Below, piece after piece: positions 19,020 through 30,916 of a stretch of 64,000 nucleotides of DNA. Position 1 is the stretch's first letter. The number at the start of each line of letters is the position of its first letter. Source of the stretch: Thermomonas aquatica (lineage in GTDB: Bacteria; Pseudomonadota; Gammaproteobacteria; Xanthomonadales; Xanthomonadaceae); NCBI RefSeq assembly GCF_006337105.1, contig NZ_CP040871.1:1798001-1862000 (forward strand), in the 5' to 3' direction. Made by a program: the position numbers and the translations under genes. The notes beneath the pieces are model-generated. The model was not told the origin of the DNA, searched no databases, and worked only from the letters and a program-made list of their open reading frames with translations.

Positions 19020-19814
19020 TCAGGCGGGCGGAAGCCGGAAAAACGCGGAGGCGGCCGCGGACGTGCGCGCCGCGGCAAGCGCCGCGGGCTCGCCGCGGTC
19101 GCGCGCCAGCTCCTCGACGATGTGCGCCAGGTACATCGGCTCGTTGCGCCGGTGCGACGGCTGCGGCTTCACCGTGCGCGGCAAGAGATAGGGCGCGTCG
19201 GTCTCGACCATCAGCCGGTCGGCGGGGATGTGCTTCACCAGTTCGCGCAGGTGCAGGCCGCGGCGTTCGTCGCACAGCCAGCCGGTGATGCCGATGTGCC
19301 AGTCCTGGTCGAGGTAGTCGAACAGTTCCTCGCGGCTGCCGGTGAAGCAATGCACCACCGCCGGTCCTAGCCTGCCGTCGAAGTCCTTCATCATCGCCAT
19401 GAAATCGGCATGGGCGTCGCGCTGGTGCAGGAACAGCGGCTTGCCGGTGTCGACGGCGATCTGCAACTGGCGCTCGAACGCCTTGCGCTGCGCCGGCCGC
19501 GGCGAGAAGTCGCGGAAGTAGTCCAGCCCGCATTCGCCCACCGCGACCACTTGCGGATGCGCGTGCAATGCGCGCATCTCGGCATCGCATTCGTCGGTGT
19601 ACTCGGTCGCGTGGTGCGGATGCACGCCGGCGGTGGCGAACAGTTCGCCGGGATGCGCCAGCGCCAGCGCCAGCGCCTTCGGCGAATGCTCGCGCGAGGC
19701 GCCGGTGACCACCATGCGCGCCACGCCGGCGGCGCGCGCGCGCTGCAGCACCGCGTCGCGGTCGTGGTCGAAGCTGTCGTGGGTGAGGTTGGCGCCGATG
19801 TCGATGAGCTGCAT
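19020..19814 (-). CDS. TatD-family metal-dependent deoxyribonuclease
   Basis: TatD proteins are TIM-barrel hydrolases with nuclease activity. The 264-residue protein shows the metal-binding signatures in order: DIGANLTHDSF near the N-terminus, then TAGVHPHHA. GECGLDYFRDFSP, HCFTGSREEL and VETDAPYLLPR follow, and the RRNEPMYLAHIVEELA helix closes the barrel. The motifs are complete. It is divergent from hrpB across a 46-bp gap. Which TatD subgroup (TatD, YcfH or YjjV) cannot be settled by eye. Confidence 0.88.
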   Translation of the reverse strand: MQLIDIGANLTHDSFDHDRDAVLQRARAAGVARMVVTGASREHSPKALALALAHPGELFATAGVHPHHATEYTDECDAEMRALHAHPQVVAVGECGLDYFRDFSPRPAQRKAFERQLQIAVDTGKPLFLHQRDAHADFMAMMKDFDGRLGPAVVHCFTGSREELFDYLDQDWHIGITGWLCDERRGLHLRELVKHIPADRLMVETDAPYLLPRTVKPQPSHRRNEPMYLAHIVEELARDRGEPAALAAARTSAAASAFFRLPPA

Positions 19815-19860
19815 GCGCGCAGTTTACGGGGACGCCGCGCCGCGCTCCTACAATGCGCGC

Positions 19861-22347
19861 ATGCAATTCCCGATCGCATCGCTGCTGCCGGAGATCGCCG
19901 CGTCGCTGGCCGCGCATCCGCGGCTGGTGCTGGAAGCGCCGCCGGGCGCGGGCAAGACCACCCAGCTGCCGCTGGCGCTGCTGGATGCGGCGTGGTTGGG
20001 CGATCGGAAGATCGTGATGCTGGAACCGCGGCGGGTGGCGGCGCGCGCCGCCGCGGGCTTCATGGCGAAGCAGCTGGGCGAAACGGTGGGCGAAACCGTC
20101 GGCTACCGCATCCGCTTCGAGAACAAGGTCGGCGCGCACACGCGGATCGAGGTCGTCACCGAAGGCATCCTCACCCGCATGCTGCAGGACGACCCCTTGC
20201 TGGATGGCGTCGGCGCGCTGCTGTTCGACGAATTCCACGAACGCCACCTGGCTGGCGACCTCGGGCTCGCGCTCGCGCTCGACGTGCAGGCCGGCCTGCG
20301 CGAGGACCTGCGCATCGTGCTGATGTCGGCCACCCTGGATGGCGAAAAAATCGCCGGCTTCCTCGATGCGCCGCGATTGAGCAGCGCGGGCCGCAGCTTC
20401 CCGGTCGAGGTCGCGCATTTCCCGGCGCGCCGCGAGGAAGCCATCGAACACCAGGCGAAGCGCGCGATCGAACATGCGTTGGCCGCGCATCCCGGCGACC
20501 TGCTGGTGTTCCTGCCCGGGCAGCGCGAGATCGCGCGGGTGGACGCGGTGCTGGCCGCGGCCGGGATCGATGCCGACGTGCTCGCCTTGCACGGCGAATT
20601 GCCGGTCGAACAGCAGGGCCGCGTGCTGCAGCCGGCGGCCGACGGCCGTCGCCGGGTGGTGCTGGCGACCAATGTCGCCGAGTCCAGCGTGACCCTGCCG
20701 GGCGTGCGCGTGGTGATCGACAGCGGGCAGGCGCGCGAACCGCGCTTCGATCCCAACAGCGGGTTCGCCCGGCTCGATGTGGTGGCGATTTCGCAGGCGA
20801 GCGCCGACCAGCGGGCGGGCCGCGCGGGACGCGTGGCCGAGGGTTGGGCGTACCGGTTGTGGCCGCAATCGCAACGGCTGGAGCCGCAACGGCGGCCGGA
20901 AATCGCCCAGGTCGAACTGGCCTCGCTCGCGCTGGAGCTGGCCGCCTGGGGCAGCGCGGCGCTGCGTTTCGTCGATCCGCCGCCGGCGGGCGCGATGGCC
21001 TCCGCGCGCGACCTGCTGCGACGGCTCGATGCGCTGGATGCGCGGCATGCGATCACCGCGCGCGGCCGGCGCATGCTGGCATTGGGCACGCATCCGCGGC
21101 TGGCGGCGATGCTGCTGGCATCGGACGACCCCAGCCGGATGGCATTGGCCTGCGACATCGCCGCGTTGGTCGAGGCGCGCGACCCGTTGCGCACGCGCAG
21201 CGATGCCGTGGCCGAACGCCGGCAGGCGCTGGCCGCGTTCCGCAACGGCCGCGTCGGCGCCGATGCCAGCCGCTCGGCACTGGCCGCGATCGATGCGGCC
21301 GCGAAGCAATGGCGGCGGCGCCTGCGTTGCGATGCCCCGCCGCCGGCCGATGCGCCGGCGCACGCCGTGGGCGACCTGCTCGCGCACGCGTTCCCGGACC
21401 GCATCGGCAGGCAGCATCCGCAGGATCCGAAGCGCTACGCGTTGGCGAACGGACGCATGGCCAGGCTGTTCGACGACTCCGCGCTGTACGGCGAACCCTG
21501 GCTGGTGGCGAGCGAATTGCGCTTCGAGGCGAAGGATGCGCTGCTGCTGCGCGGCGCTCCGCTGGACGAGGCGTATCTGCGGCAGGCGTTCGCCGCGCAT
21601 TTCCGCGAGGGCGACGAAGTGCGTTGGGATGCGAACCGGCGCGCGCTGGCCAGCGAACGCATCGAGCGCTTCGACGGCATCGTGCTGTCCAGCAAGTCGG
21701 CCGGTCGCGTCGATCCGGCGCTGGCCGCGCAGGCGCTGGTCGATGCGGTGCGCGAACTCGGCGTCGGCGCCCTGCCGTGGAGCGAGGCGCTGGCGCAGTG
21801 GCGCGTGCGCGTGCAATGCCTGCGCGGATGGATGCCCGGGCTGGGCTTGCCGGACCTGTCGGACGCCGCCCTGCTCGCATCGCTGGACCGCTGGCTGACC
21901 CCCGCCTTCGACGGCAAGACCCGGCTGGATGCGCTGGACGAAGCGGAACTCGGCGAAGCGCTGAAGGCCGGCGTCGACTGGAGCCAGCGCCAGCGCATCG
22001 ACCAACTCGCGCCGACCCGGATCCTGGTGCCCTCGGGCATGGAGCGGCGCATCGACTATGCGCTGGACGACCACGGCGAGCCGGCATCGCCGGTGCTGGC
22101 GGTGAAGCTGCAGGAACTGTTCGGCATGAACGAGACCCCGCGGGTCGCCGAGGGCCGGATACCGCTGACCATCCACCTGCTGTCGCCGGGCGGCCGGCCC
22201 TTGCAGGTGACCCAGGACCTGCGCGGGTTCTGGGAACGCACCTATCCGGAAGTGAAGAAGGAAATGAAGGGGCGCTATCCCCGGCACCCGTGGCCGGACG
22301 ATCCGTGGAACGCGACCGCCACCCATCGTGCCAAGCCGCGCGGGTGA
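19861..22347 (+). CDS. hrpB: ATP-dependent helicase HrpB
   Basis: HrpB is a DEAH-family RNA helicase-like protein of proteobacteria; its substrate is not well defined. The 828-residue protein starts MQFPIASLLPEIAASLAAHP. Motifs in order are I (APPGAGKTT, residues 26-34), Ia (LEPRRVAARA), and II DEFH (123-126). Motif III is LMSATLD, and motif VI is SADQRAGRAGRVAEG. The long C-terminal HrpB-specific part includes QLAPTRILVPSGMERRIDYA. The DEFH variant of DEAH is normal for HrpB. The upstream in-frame extension overlaps tatD and is not used. Confidence 0.93.
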   Translation: MQFPIASLLPEIAASLAAHPRLVLEAPPGAGKTTQLPLALLDAAWLGDRKIVMLEPRRVAARAAAGFMAKQLGETVGETVGYRIRFENKVGAHTRIEVVTEGILTRMLQDDPLLDGVGALLFDEFHERHLAGDLGLALALDVQAGLREDLRIVLMSATLDGEKIAGFLDAPRLSSAGRSFPVEVAHFPARREEAIEHQAKRAIEHALAAHPGDLLVFLPGQREIARVDAVLAAAGIDADVLALHGELPVEQQGRVLQPAADGRRRVVLATNVAESSVTLPGVRVVIDSGQAREPRFDPNSGFARLDVVAISQASADQRAGRAGRVAEGWAYRLWPQSQRLEPQRRPEIAQVELASLALELAAWGSAALRFVDPPPAGAMASARDLLRRLDALDARHAITARGRRMLALGTHPRLAAMLLASDDPSRMALACDIAALVEARDPLRTRSDAVAERRQALAAFRNGRVGADASRSALAAIDAAAKQWRRRLRCDAPPPADAPAHAVGDLLAHAFPDRIGRQHPQDPKRYALANGRMARLFDDSALYGEPWLVASELRFEAKDALLLRGAPLDEAYLRQAFAAHFREGDEVRWDANRRALASERIERFDGIVLSSKSAGRVDPALAAQALVDAVRELGVGALPWSEALAQWRVRVQCLRGWMPGLGLPDLSDAALLASLDRWLTPAFDGKTRLDALDEAELGEALKAGVDWSQRQRIDQLAPTRILVPSGMERRIDYALDDHGEPASPVLAVKLQELFGMNETPRVAEGRIPLTIHLLSPGGRPLQVTQDLRGFWERTYPEVKKEMKGRYPRHPWPDDPWNATATHRAKPRG

Positions 22348-22504
22348 GGCCGGCCGGGCAGGGATGACCGGGCCGGGCGGCGCGCAGCGGAAGTGTTCGG
22401 CCATGGATGGCGACGCCATCGTCGAGCGAAGCGACAACGCTCACGTCGATTGAACGCGCGGATGCCGACACTGCCTGCAACGTTTCCTGGCGTCGAGGTG
22501 GAGC

Positions 22505-22864
22505 ATGGGCAAGCTGGACAATGCGCAGGATCGCGCGCTGGAACTGATCGGCGAGATCGGCGACGGCCTCCGCAAGGCGGTGCCGGGCAAGGCGATGCAA
22601 TGGGTGGAGACCGGCGCGGCGATCGGTGCGGTCCGGACCGGGGCCAAGGTGGCGAGCAAGTTCGTGCGCCGCAACCCGGTGTTGGCCACCGCCGCGATCG
22701 CCGGCGCGGGCCTGCTCTGGTATGCCGCGCGGCGGCGGGCGAGACAGGCGGAAGCCGGGCCGATCGAAGGCAGCGCGACCCGCGTCGACGCGAGCTCACC
22801 CGCTGACGGCGCGGGCAGCGGCAAGGCGAGCGTGCGCAAGCGCCGTCGAACCGCCGCCGGCTGA
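22505..22864 (+). CDS. Small single-pass membrane protein (YqjD/ElaB-like layout)
   Basis: The 119-residue product begins MGKLDNAQDRALELIGEIGD with an amphipathic helical region. One membrane segment follows (RRNPVLATAAIAGAGLLWYA, about residues 56-77), then a basic tail rich in Arg, Ala and Ser. YqjD-like ribosome-associated proteins share the helical region plus an R-N-P-type membrane anchor, but there the anchor is C-terminal; here about 40 residues follow. The assignment is only structural. Confidence 0.55.
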   Translation: MGKLDNAQDRALELIGEIGDGLRKAVPGKAMQWVETGAAIGAVRTGAKVASKFVRRNPVLATAAIAGAGLLWYAARRRARQAEAGPIEGSATRVDASSPADGAGSGKASVRKRRRTAAG

Positions 22865-22881
22865 CGGCGCGCGCGGCCCGT

Positions 22882-24000
22882 TCAGTCGGCCGCGGGCAAT
22901 TCGATCAGGAAGCGCGCACCGCCGCCTTCGCGATCCTCGTACCAGAGCTGGCCGCCGGCATCGGCGACGATCTGCCTGGCCAGCGACAGCCCGAGCCCGC
23001 TGGACAGGCCGTCGGCGGGGTCGTGTTCGCCCAATCGCCGGAAGGGCTGGAACAATTCGCGCTGCCGCGCGGCCGGGATCCCCGGGCCGCGATCCTGCGC
23101 CAGCAGTTGCCAGTAACCCGGCGACGAGGCGCGCACCACCAGTTCCAGTTCGCCGCCGGCCTGCGCGTATTTCATCGCGTTGCTGACCAGGTTCTCGGCG
23201 ACCTGGCGCAGCACCAGCGGTTCGATCGCGACCCGGCCGCAGCGCTCCGGCGCCAGCACCGCGAGGCGCATGCCGCGGGCTTCGAACTGCAGTTCATAGC
23301 GCTGCAGCAACCAGTCCGCGGTTTCGCGCAGGCCGGCCGATTGCGCGGGCGCATTGCGCGTCGCCGAGTCCAGCGCGCGGGCCTGGCTTTCCAGGTAGCG
23401 GCGGATGTAGTCCACGGCATCCCGCGCGCTCTCGCGGATCACCTCCAGGTAGCGCGGCACGCGTTCCGCCCTGCAGTCCGGCTGGCGCAGCATGTCGCTG
23501 GCGAACAGCACGCTGCCCAGCGGGTTCTTGAGGTCGTGCGCGACCAGGTTCACCAGTTCCTGGCGTTCGCGCGCGACCCGTTCGAGGCGGTCGCGCGCCT
23601 GTTTCAGGCCGACGTGCGCACTCACCCGTGCCAGCAATTCCTCCGGCATGAACGGTTTCGTCACGTAGTCCACCGCGCCGGCGTCGAATGCGCGCAGCAA
23701 CAGGTCCCGGTCGTGCGCGGCGGTCAGGAACACCACCGGCACATCGCGCAGCGCCGGCAACGCGCGCAGCGCGGCGAGCAGTTCGAAGCCGTCCATGCCC
23801 GGCATCATCATGTCGAGCAGGATCAGGTCCGGCGTTTGCGCCTGCGCCGCGGCCAATGCCTCGGGCCCGCTGGCCGCGGGAACCACCTCATAGCCGTTGC
23901 GGCCGAGCAGGATGCCGACCACCCGCAGGTTTGCGGCCTGGTCGTCGACGGCGAGGATCCTTCCGCTGCTGGCGGTTGCGCTATTACCCGATTGCGACAT
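22882..24000 (-). CDS. Response-regulator / histidine-kinase hybrid (receiver first)
   Basis: The 372-residue cytoplasmic protein carries a receiver domain (about 12-130, phospho-acceptor D63 in LLDMMMPGMDG, KPF near 115). A coiled linker leads to a HisKA domain (H155 in NLVAHDLKNP) and a HATPase (ENLVSNAMKYA, DRGPGIP, GLGLSLARQIV). There are no membrane helices or input domain other than the receiver, so it is probably an intermediate in a phosphorelay. I chose the ATG at 24000 because GGGGGAGG precedes it; a start 27 bp upstream is in frame. No partner is adjacent. Confidence 0.88.
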   Translation of the reverse strand: MSQSGNSATASSGRILAVDDQAANLRVVGILLGRNGYEVVPAASGPEALAAAQAQTPDLILLDMMMPGMDGFELLAALRALPALRDVPVVFLTAAHDRDLLLRAFDAGAVDYVTKPFMPEELLARVSAHVGLKQARDRLERVARERQELVNLVAHDLKNPLGSVLFASDMLRQPDCRAERVPRYLEVIRESARDAVDYIRRYLESQARALDSATRNAPAQSAGLRETADWLLQRYELQFEARGMRLAVLAPERCGRVAIEPLVLRQVAENLVSNAMKYAQAGGELELVVRASSPGYWQLLAQDRGPGIPAARQRELFQPFRRLGEHDPADGLSSGLGLSLARQIVADAGGQLWYEDREGGGARFLIELPAAD

Positions 24001-24146
24001 GGATGGCGCCTCCCCCGGCGCCTGCATCGACAGCGTCCTGCAGTGTCGATGGATCGCGCGTTGGCCACAACCCGAATCCGCCGCGGCGACGGGGAGGAAA
24101 ACGCCTACAAGCTGAAGCGTTCAGCTGCTGCGTTCAGCTACGCGGC

Positions 24147-24683
24147 TCAGCCGCACTCGCGCCAATGGCCTGGCGTCAGCCCATCGAGCCGATGCGCGCC
24201 GATCGCGACGCGCACCAGCCGCAGCGTCGGCAATCCGACCGCGGCGGTCATGCGCCGCACCTGCCGGTTGCGGCCTTCGCGCATGGCCAGTTCGAGCCAG
24301 GCATCCGGCACCGTCTTGCGGAAGCGCACCGGCGGATCGCGCGGCCACAGCGCGGGCGCATCGATGCGCGAGGCCTGCGCGGGCAGCGTCGGGCCATCGT
24401 TGAGCATCACCCCATCGCGCAGCGCACGCAGTTGCTCGTCGCGCGGCTCGCCCTCGACTTGCACCCAGTAGGTCTTGGGCTGCTTGTGCTTCGGATCGGT
24501 CAGCCGATGGGCCAGCGCGCCGTCGTCGGTGAGCAGCAGCAGGCCTTCGGAATCGAAATCGAGGCGGCCGGCGGGATACACGCCGGCCGGCAAGCCGAAT
24601 TGCGCGAGCGTCGGGCGCGGCGGCGTGCTGCGGTCGGTGAACTGGCAGAGCACGCCATACGGTTTGTTGAAGGCGATCAGCAT
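24147..24683 (-). CDS. rluE: 23S rRNA pseudouridine synthase, RluE-type
   Basis: RluE-type enzymes make one pseudouridine in 23S rRNA. The 178-residue protein has no S4 domain and starts directly with the catalytic fold ([16 protein letters not shown]). The catalytic Asp is in [17 protein letters not shown], and [20 protein letters not shown] follows, the RsuA-family pattern. The lack of an S4 domain and the short length fit RluE rather than RsuA or RluB. It lies 3 bp after the LysR regulator gene, on the same strand. Confidence 0.85.
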   Translation of the reverse strand: MLIAFNKPYGVLCQFTDRSTPPRPTLAQFGLPAGVYPAGRLDFDSEGLLLLTDDGALAHRLTDPKHKQPKTYWVQVEGEPRDEQLRALRDGVMLNDGPTLPAQASRIDAPALWPRDPPVRFRKTVPDAWLELAMREGRNRQVRRMTAAVGLPTLRLVRVAIGAHRLDGLTPGHWRECG

Positions 24684-24686
24684 GCG

Positions 24687-25619
24687 TCACCGTTTCCCGG
24701 GCCGCGGCCTCGCGGGTTTCGCCGCTGCCGGCTTCGCCAGTTCGCGCGCGTAGGCATGCGCTTCCTCCAGCAACCAGGCGCGGAACGCGGCGAGCCCCGC
24801 GTGTTCGCGCGAACGCGGCGGCAGCACCAGGTAATGCGCGTAGTCGGATTTCAGCCGTTGCGGGAACAGCAGCTGCAGGCGGCCGGCCTCGATCAGCGGG
24901 CGCGCCATCGTCAGCCGCCCGAGCGCGATGCCGAGGCCTTCGCCGGCCGCGCGATGCAGCGCCTCGGTGTCGTCGAAATTGGCGACGAAACGCTGCGGCG
25001 CGCTGCCGCCGAACTGCGCGAACCAGTCGCTCCAGCGGCCGCCGGGCGCGCCGAGCAGGGGGTAATCGCCGAGCGTCTGCAGCGTCGGCCGACCCAGGCG
25101 GGCGATCAATCCGGGGCTCGCCGTGGGTGCGATCCAGTCGTCGAACAGATGCACCGCTTCGAGACCGGGCCAATGCCCGGGGCCGTAGCGCAGGCCGGCA
25201 TCGAGCGCGCCGTCCCTGTCGAAATCGACCAGTTCGATGCTCGACTGCAGGTTGAGCTCGAGTTGCGGGTGGGCGGCCAGGAAGCGCGGCAGGCGCGGCA
25301 CCAGCCAGCCGTTGGCGAACGAAGGCATCAGGGTCAGGCTGAGCACGTCGCCGCGGCGGCTGCGGTACGGACGCAGCGCGTTCTCGATTCCGTCCAGGTG
25401 CGCGGCGATGCGCTCGTACAACTGCTGGCCGTCCGCGGTCAGGCTCACCCCGCGCGCATTGCGCACGAACAGGCGCTGGCCGATGCGCTCCTCCAGGCCC
25501 TTGATCTGGTGGCTGAGCGCACTGGTGGTCAGGTGCAGTTGCTCGGCCGCGCGCGACAGGTTGCGCGCCCGCGCGGTGGCCACGAAGCCCTGCAACGCAT
25601 GCAGCGGCGGGCGGCTCAT
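24687..25619 (-). CDS. LysR-family transcriptional regulator (GcvA-like)
   Basis: The 310-residue protein starts MSRPPLHALQGFVATARARN. Its N-terminal helix-turn-helix is NLSRAAEQLHLTTSALSHQI (about 19-38), then RLFVRNARGVSLTADGQQLY. The C-terminal substrate-binding domain has two lobes, and the pattern of the N-terminus fits the GcvA/AmpR group. A GTG 6 bp upstream is possible. A perfect palindrome of LysR-box type lies 14 bp ahead of the start, between this gene and a small divergent reading frame. The effector is unknown. Confidence 0.9.
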   Translation of the reverse strand: MSRPPLHALQGFVATARARNLSRAAEQLHLTTSALSHQIKGLEERIGQRLFVRNARGVSLTADGQQLYERIAAHLDGIENALRPYRSRRGDVLSLTLMPSFANGWLVPRLPRFLAAHPQLELNLQSSIELVDFDRDGALDAGLRYGPGHWPGLEAVHLFDDWIAPTASPGLIARLGRPTLQTLGDYPLLGAPGGRWSDWFAQFGGSAPQRFVANFDDTEALHRAAGEGLGIALGRLTMARPLIEAGRLQLLFPQRLKSDYAHYLVLPPRSREHAGLAAFRAWLLEEAHAYARELAKPAAAKPARPRPGKR

Positions 25620-25632
25620 GGCCACGGCTCAG

Positions 25633-25649
25633 GTTGAATGAAATTCAAC
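25633..25649. promoter_or_regulatory. LysR-box palindrome (probable operator)
   Basis: GTTGAAT-GAA-ATTCAAC is a perfect inverted repeat with 7-bp arms and a 3-bp spacer. It contains the T-N11-A pattern of LysR-type operators. It lies immediately upstream of the lysR-type gene in the divergent gap, as expected for autoregulation. Confidence 0.7.
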
Positions 25650-25754
25650 ACGGTTGTGCAGAAATGTCGCTTTTTGAGCCGGATCGTCGATTTTATCTTG
25701 TGCTCCATTCAAACGGGATTGCAAGCGTGGATCCCGCCGCCGATGGAGACCGCG

Positions 25755-26042
25755 ATGCGCCAGCTCAACGACATGTTCAAGGGCCTGATGTTCCTGCAGG
25801 GCCATTTCGTCCATCCCGAGGACGCCGCGAGCCCGCCCGCGCGCGGATTCGCGGGGGATGGCGGCCAGCACCGGTCCGGCCAGGCCGCGGCCGCGGAAGA
25901 CTCGAGTGCGATCGGGCGCCTCGCCTTGCTCGGCGGCCGGCCGATGCACGCCGGCCACAACCTAGACCGCGGCGAGTCGTTCGAGCCGCTGGGCGGGGCG
26001 GCCAACGACGATGCCATGGCCAACGGCCGCGTGCGCCGCTGA
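25755..26042 (+). CDS. Small hypothetical protein divergent from the LysR gene
   Basis: Unrecognised 95-residue reading frame starting MRQLNDMFKGLMFLQGHFVH. A good ribosome-binding site (GGAGA, 25745-25749) lies 5 bases before the ATG, supporting this start over others in the frame. The first 25 residues look like a conserved short motif; the rest is Gly/Ala/Asp-rich without hydrophobic segments. It is divergent from the LysR regulator and shares its operator region, so it may be a regulated target. Confidence 0.5.
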   Translation: MRQLNDMFKGLMFLQGHFVHPEDAASPPARGFAGDGGQHRSGQAAAAEDSSAIGRLALLGGRPMHAGHNLDRGESFEPLGGAANDDAMANGRVRR

Positions 26043-26056
26043 ACCCGCGCGGCGGC

Positions 26057-26926
26057 TCAGCCGGGCTTGCGGAAGCGCAGGGTCATGCGGTCGCTTTCGC
26101 CGATCGCCTGGTATTTCGCATCGTCGGACGCGTCGTGGCGATTGGTCGGCGGCAAGGTCCACACGCCATTCGGGTGGTCGGTGCCGTCCAGCGGATTGGC
26201 GTTGGCCTCGCTGCCGGCGACCAGCTGGAAACCGGCCCGCTGCGCCAGGGCGATCACCAGCGCTTCGGTCAGGTAGCCGCTCTTCTTCATCGCCTCGAGC
26301 GTGGCGCCGGCCTTGGCGCGATGGTCGACCACGCCCAGCGTGCCGCCGGGCTTGAGCACGGCGAAGAACGCGCGGAAGTACGCATCGGCATTGCCGGCGG
26401 AGACCCAGTTGTGGACGTTGCGGAAGGTCAGCACGGTGTCCGCCGATGCCGCCGGTCCGAAGTCCGGCGCGGCAGGATCGAACGTGCGCAGTTCGGCGCC
26501 GCCATACACCGCGGCGTTGCCGGCGAACTGTTCGCGCAGCGCGGCGTTGCGCGTGCCGCCGGCGCTGTCCGCTGCGGCCGCCGGTTGCGCGCCGACGTAG
26601 TGGCCGCGCGCGCGCAGGTAGGGCGCGAGGATGTCGGCGTACCAGCCGCCGCCCGGGGTGATCTCGATGACGGTCTGGTCCGGCTGCACGCCGAAGAACG
26701 CCAGGGTCTGCCCGGGATGGCGGAAGCGGTCGCGCAAGACGTCCTGCGGGCGCCGCCAGTCGCCGGCCAGCGCGGCATCCAGCGCGGCATCCAGCGCGGC
26801 ATCCAGCGCGGCATCCAGCGCGGCGCCGGGGGCGCGCTTGGGCGCGGGCGAGGTGGCTGCGGGTTCAGGCGCGCTGGCACAGCCAAGCAGGGCGCCACAC
26901 AGCGCGAGGGCGAGCAAACGGGACAT
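26057..26926 (-). CDS. Lipoprotein with a class I SAM-methyltransferase fold
   Basis: The 289-residue product starts MSRLLALALCGALLGCASAP, a lipoprotein signal with lipobox LLGC. A spacer with GAAL then four DAAL repeats follows (residues about 38-56). The methyltransferase-like domain has VIEITPGGGWYADILAPYL (SAM-binding glycine motif) and LTFRNVHNWV. It also carries GGTLGVVDHRAK. Exported proteins of this fold are known as predicted methyltransferases (COG4798-like), but SAM is cytoplasmic, so their activity is puzzling. The ATG at 26926 is chosen over one 21 bp upstream because the signal starts there. Confidence 0.75.
   Translation of the reverse strand: MSRLLALALCGALLGCASAPEPAATSPAPKRAPGAALDAALDAALDAALDAALAGDWRRPQDVLRDRFRHPGQTLAFFGVQPDQTVIEITPGGGWYADILAPYLRARGHYVGAQPAAAADSAGGTRNAALREQFAGNAAVYGGAELRTFDPAAPDFGPAASADTVLTFRNVHNWVSAGNADAYFRAFFAVLKPGGTLGVVDHRAKAGATLEAMKKSGYLTEALVIALAQRAGFQLVAGSEANANPLDGTDHPNGVWTLPPTNRHDASDDAKYQAIGESDRMTLRFRKPG
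26769..26816. repeat. 12-bp tandem repeat, four copies plus a partial copy
   Basis: The unit AGCGCGGCATCC occurs four times exactly, followed by a degenerate partial copy. It is inside the lipoprotein methyltransferase gene and encodes DAAL repeats. The unit length is a multiple of three, so copy-number change would keep the frame. Confidence 0.92.
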
Positions 26927-26975
26927 GGCGGCACTCCGCGCGATCAACGGGAGTGCCAGCCTAAACCGCGGGGCA

Positions 26976-30471
<3,496 letters not shown>

Positions 30472-30512
30472 GTGCATTCCTTGGAATTCGGAGGGTGATG
30501 GACGCAGGCGCG

Positions 30513-30827
30513 TCAGTCTTCGATGGCCGGGATCTTCAACACCTGGCCGGGGTAGATCTTGTCGGGGTTGTCGCCGATCACGTCGCGGTTTGCGTCATAG
30601 ATGGCGTGCCATTTGCCGGCCTTGCCGTAGAGCTCCTTGGCGATGTGCGACAGGGTGTCGCCCTTCGCCACGGTATAGGTCTGCTCGCCGCCGCCGCCGC
30701 CACCGCCCTCGTTGATCTGGGCCGTTGAGGTGACTTTCGACTCGACATTGGAGAAATCCGGTTTGATTTCCCCGGTACTCTGCACGCTGCCTTGTACATT
30801 GGAAAAATCGGGTTTGCCGTTGCTCAT
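30513..30827 (-). CDS. Small LysM-domain protein (104 aa)
   Basis: The C-terminal half (residues 50-101) is a LysM domain: YTVAKGDTLSHIAKELYGKA, then DANRDVIGDNPDKIYPGQVL. LysM domains bind peptidoglycan. The N-terminal half holds two copies of a roughly 15-residue motif (KPDFSNVQGSVQST and KPDFSNVESKVTST) and a run of seven Gly. No signal peptide is visible, so export would be non-classical, or the protein acts in the cytoplasm as YgaU-type LysM proteins may. It lies between a lipoprotein gene and queF on the same strand. Confidence 0.8.
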   Translation of the reverse strand: MSNGKPDFSNVQGSVQSTGEIKPDFSNVESKVTSTAQINEGGGGGGGEQTYTVAKGDTLSHIAKELYGKAGKWHAIYDANRDVIGDNPDKIYPGQVLKIPAIED

Positions 30828-30916
30828 TGCAGGTCTCGTGGACGCGGACAGGCGGTCCGCACGGCGCGACACTGCCACGCCGAGTGTTAAGGCCGCATTG
30901 CGACGGCTTGAACGGC

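Noticed and set aside
18820..22437. A 1205-residue frame antisense to hrpB
   Set aside because: It spans tatD in a wrong frame and hrpB on the opposite strand, and shows only Arg/Gln/His-rich low-complexity sequence. HrpB motifs are complete on the plus strand.
25674..25699. A promoter for the small frame divergent from the LysR gene
   Set aside because: TTGAGC and TATCTT are present but only 14 bp apart, too close for a sigma-70 promoter.
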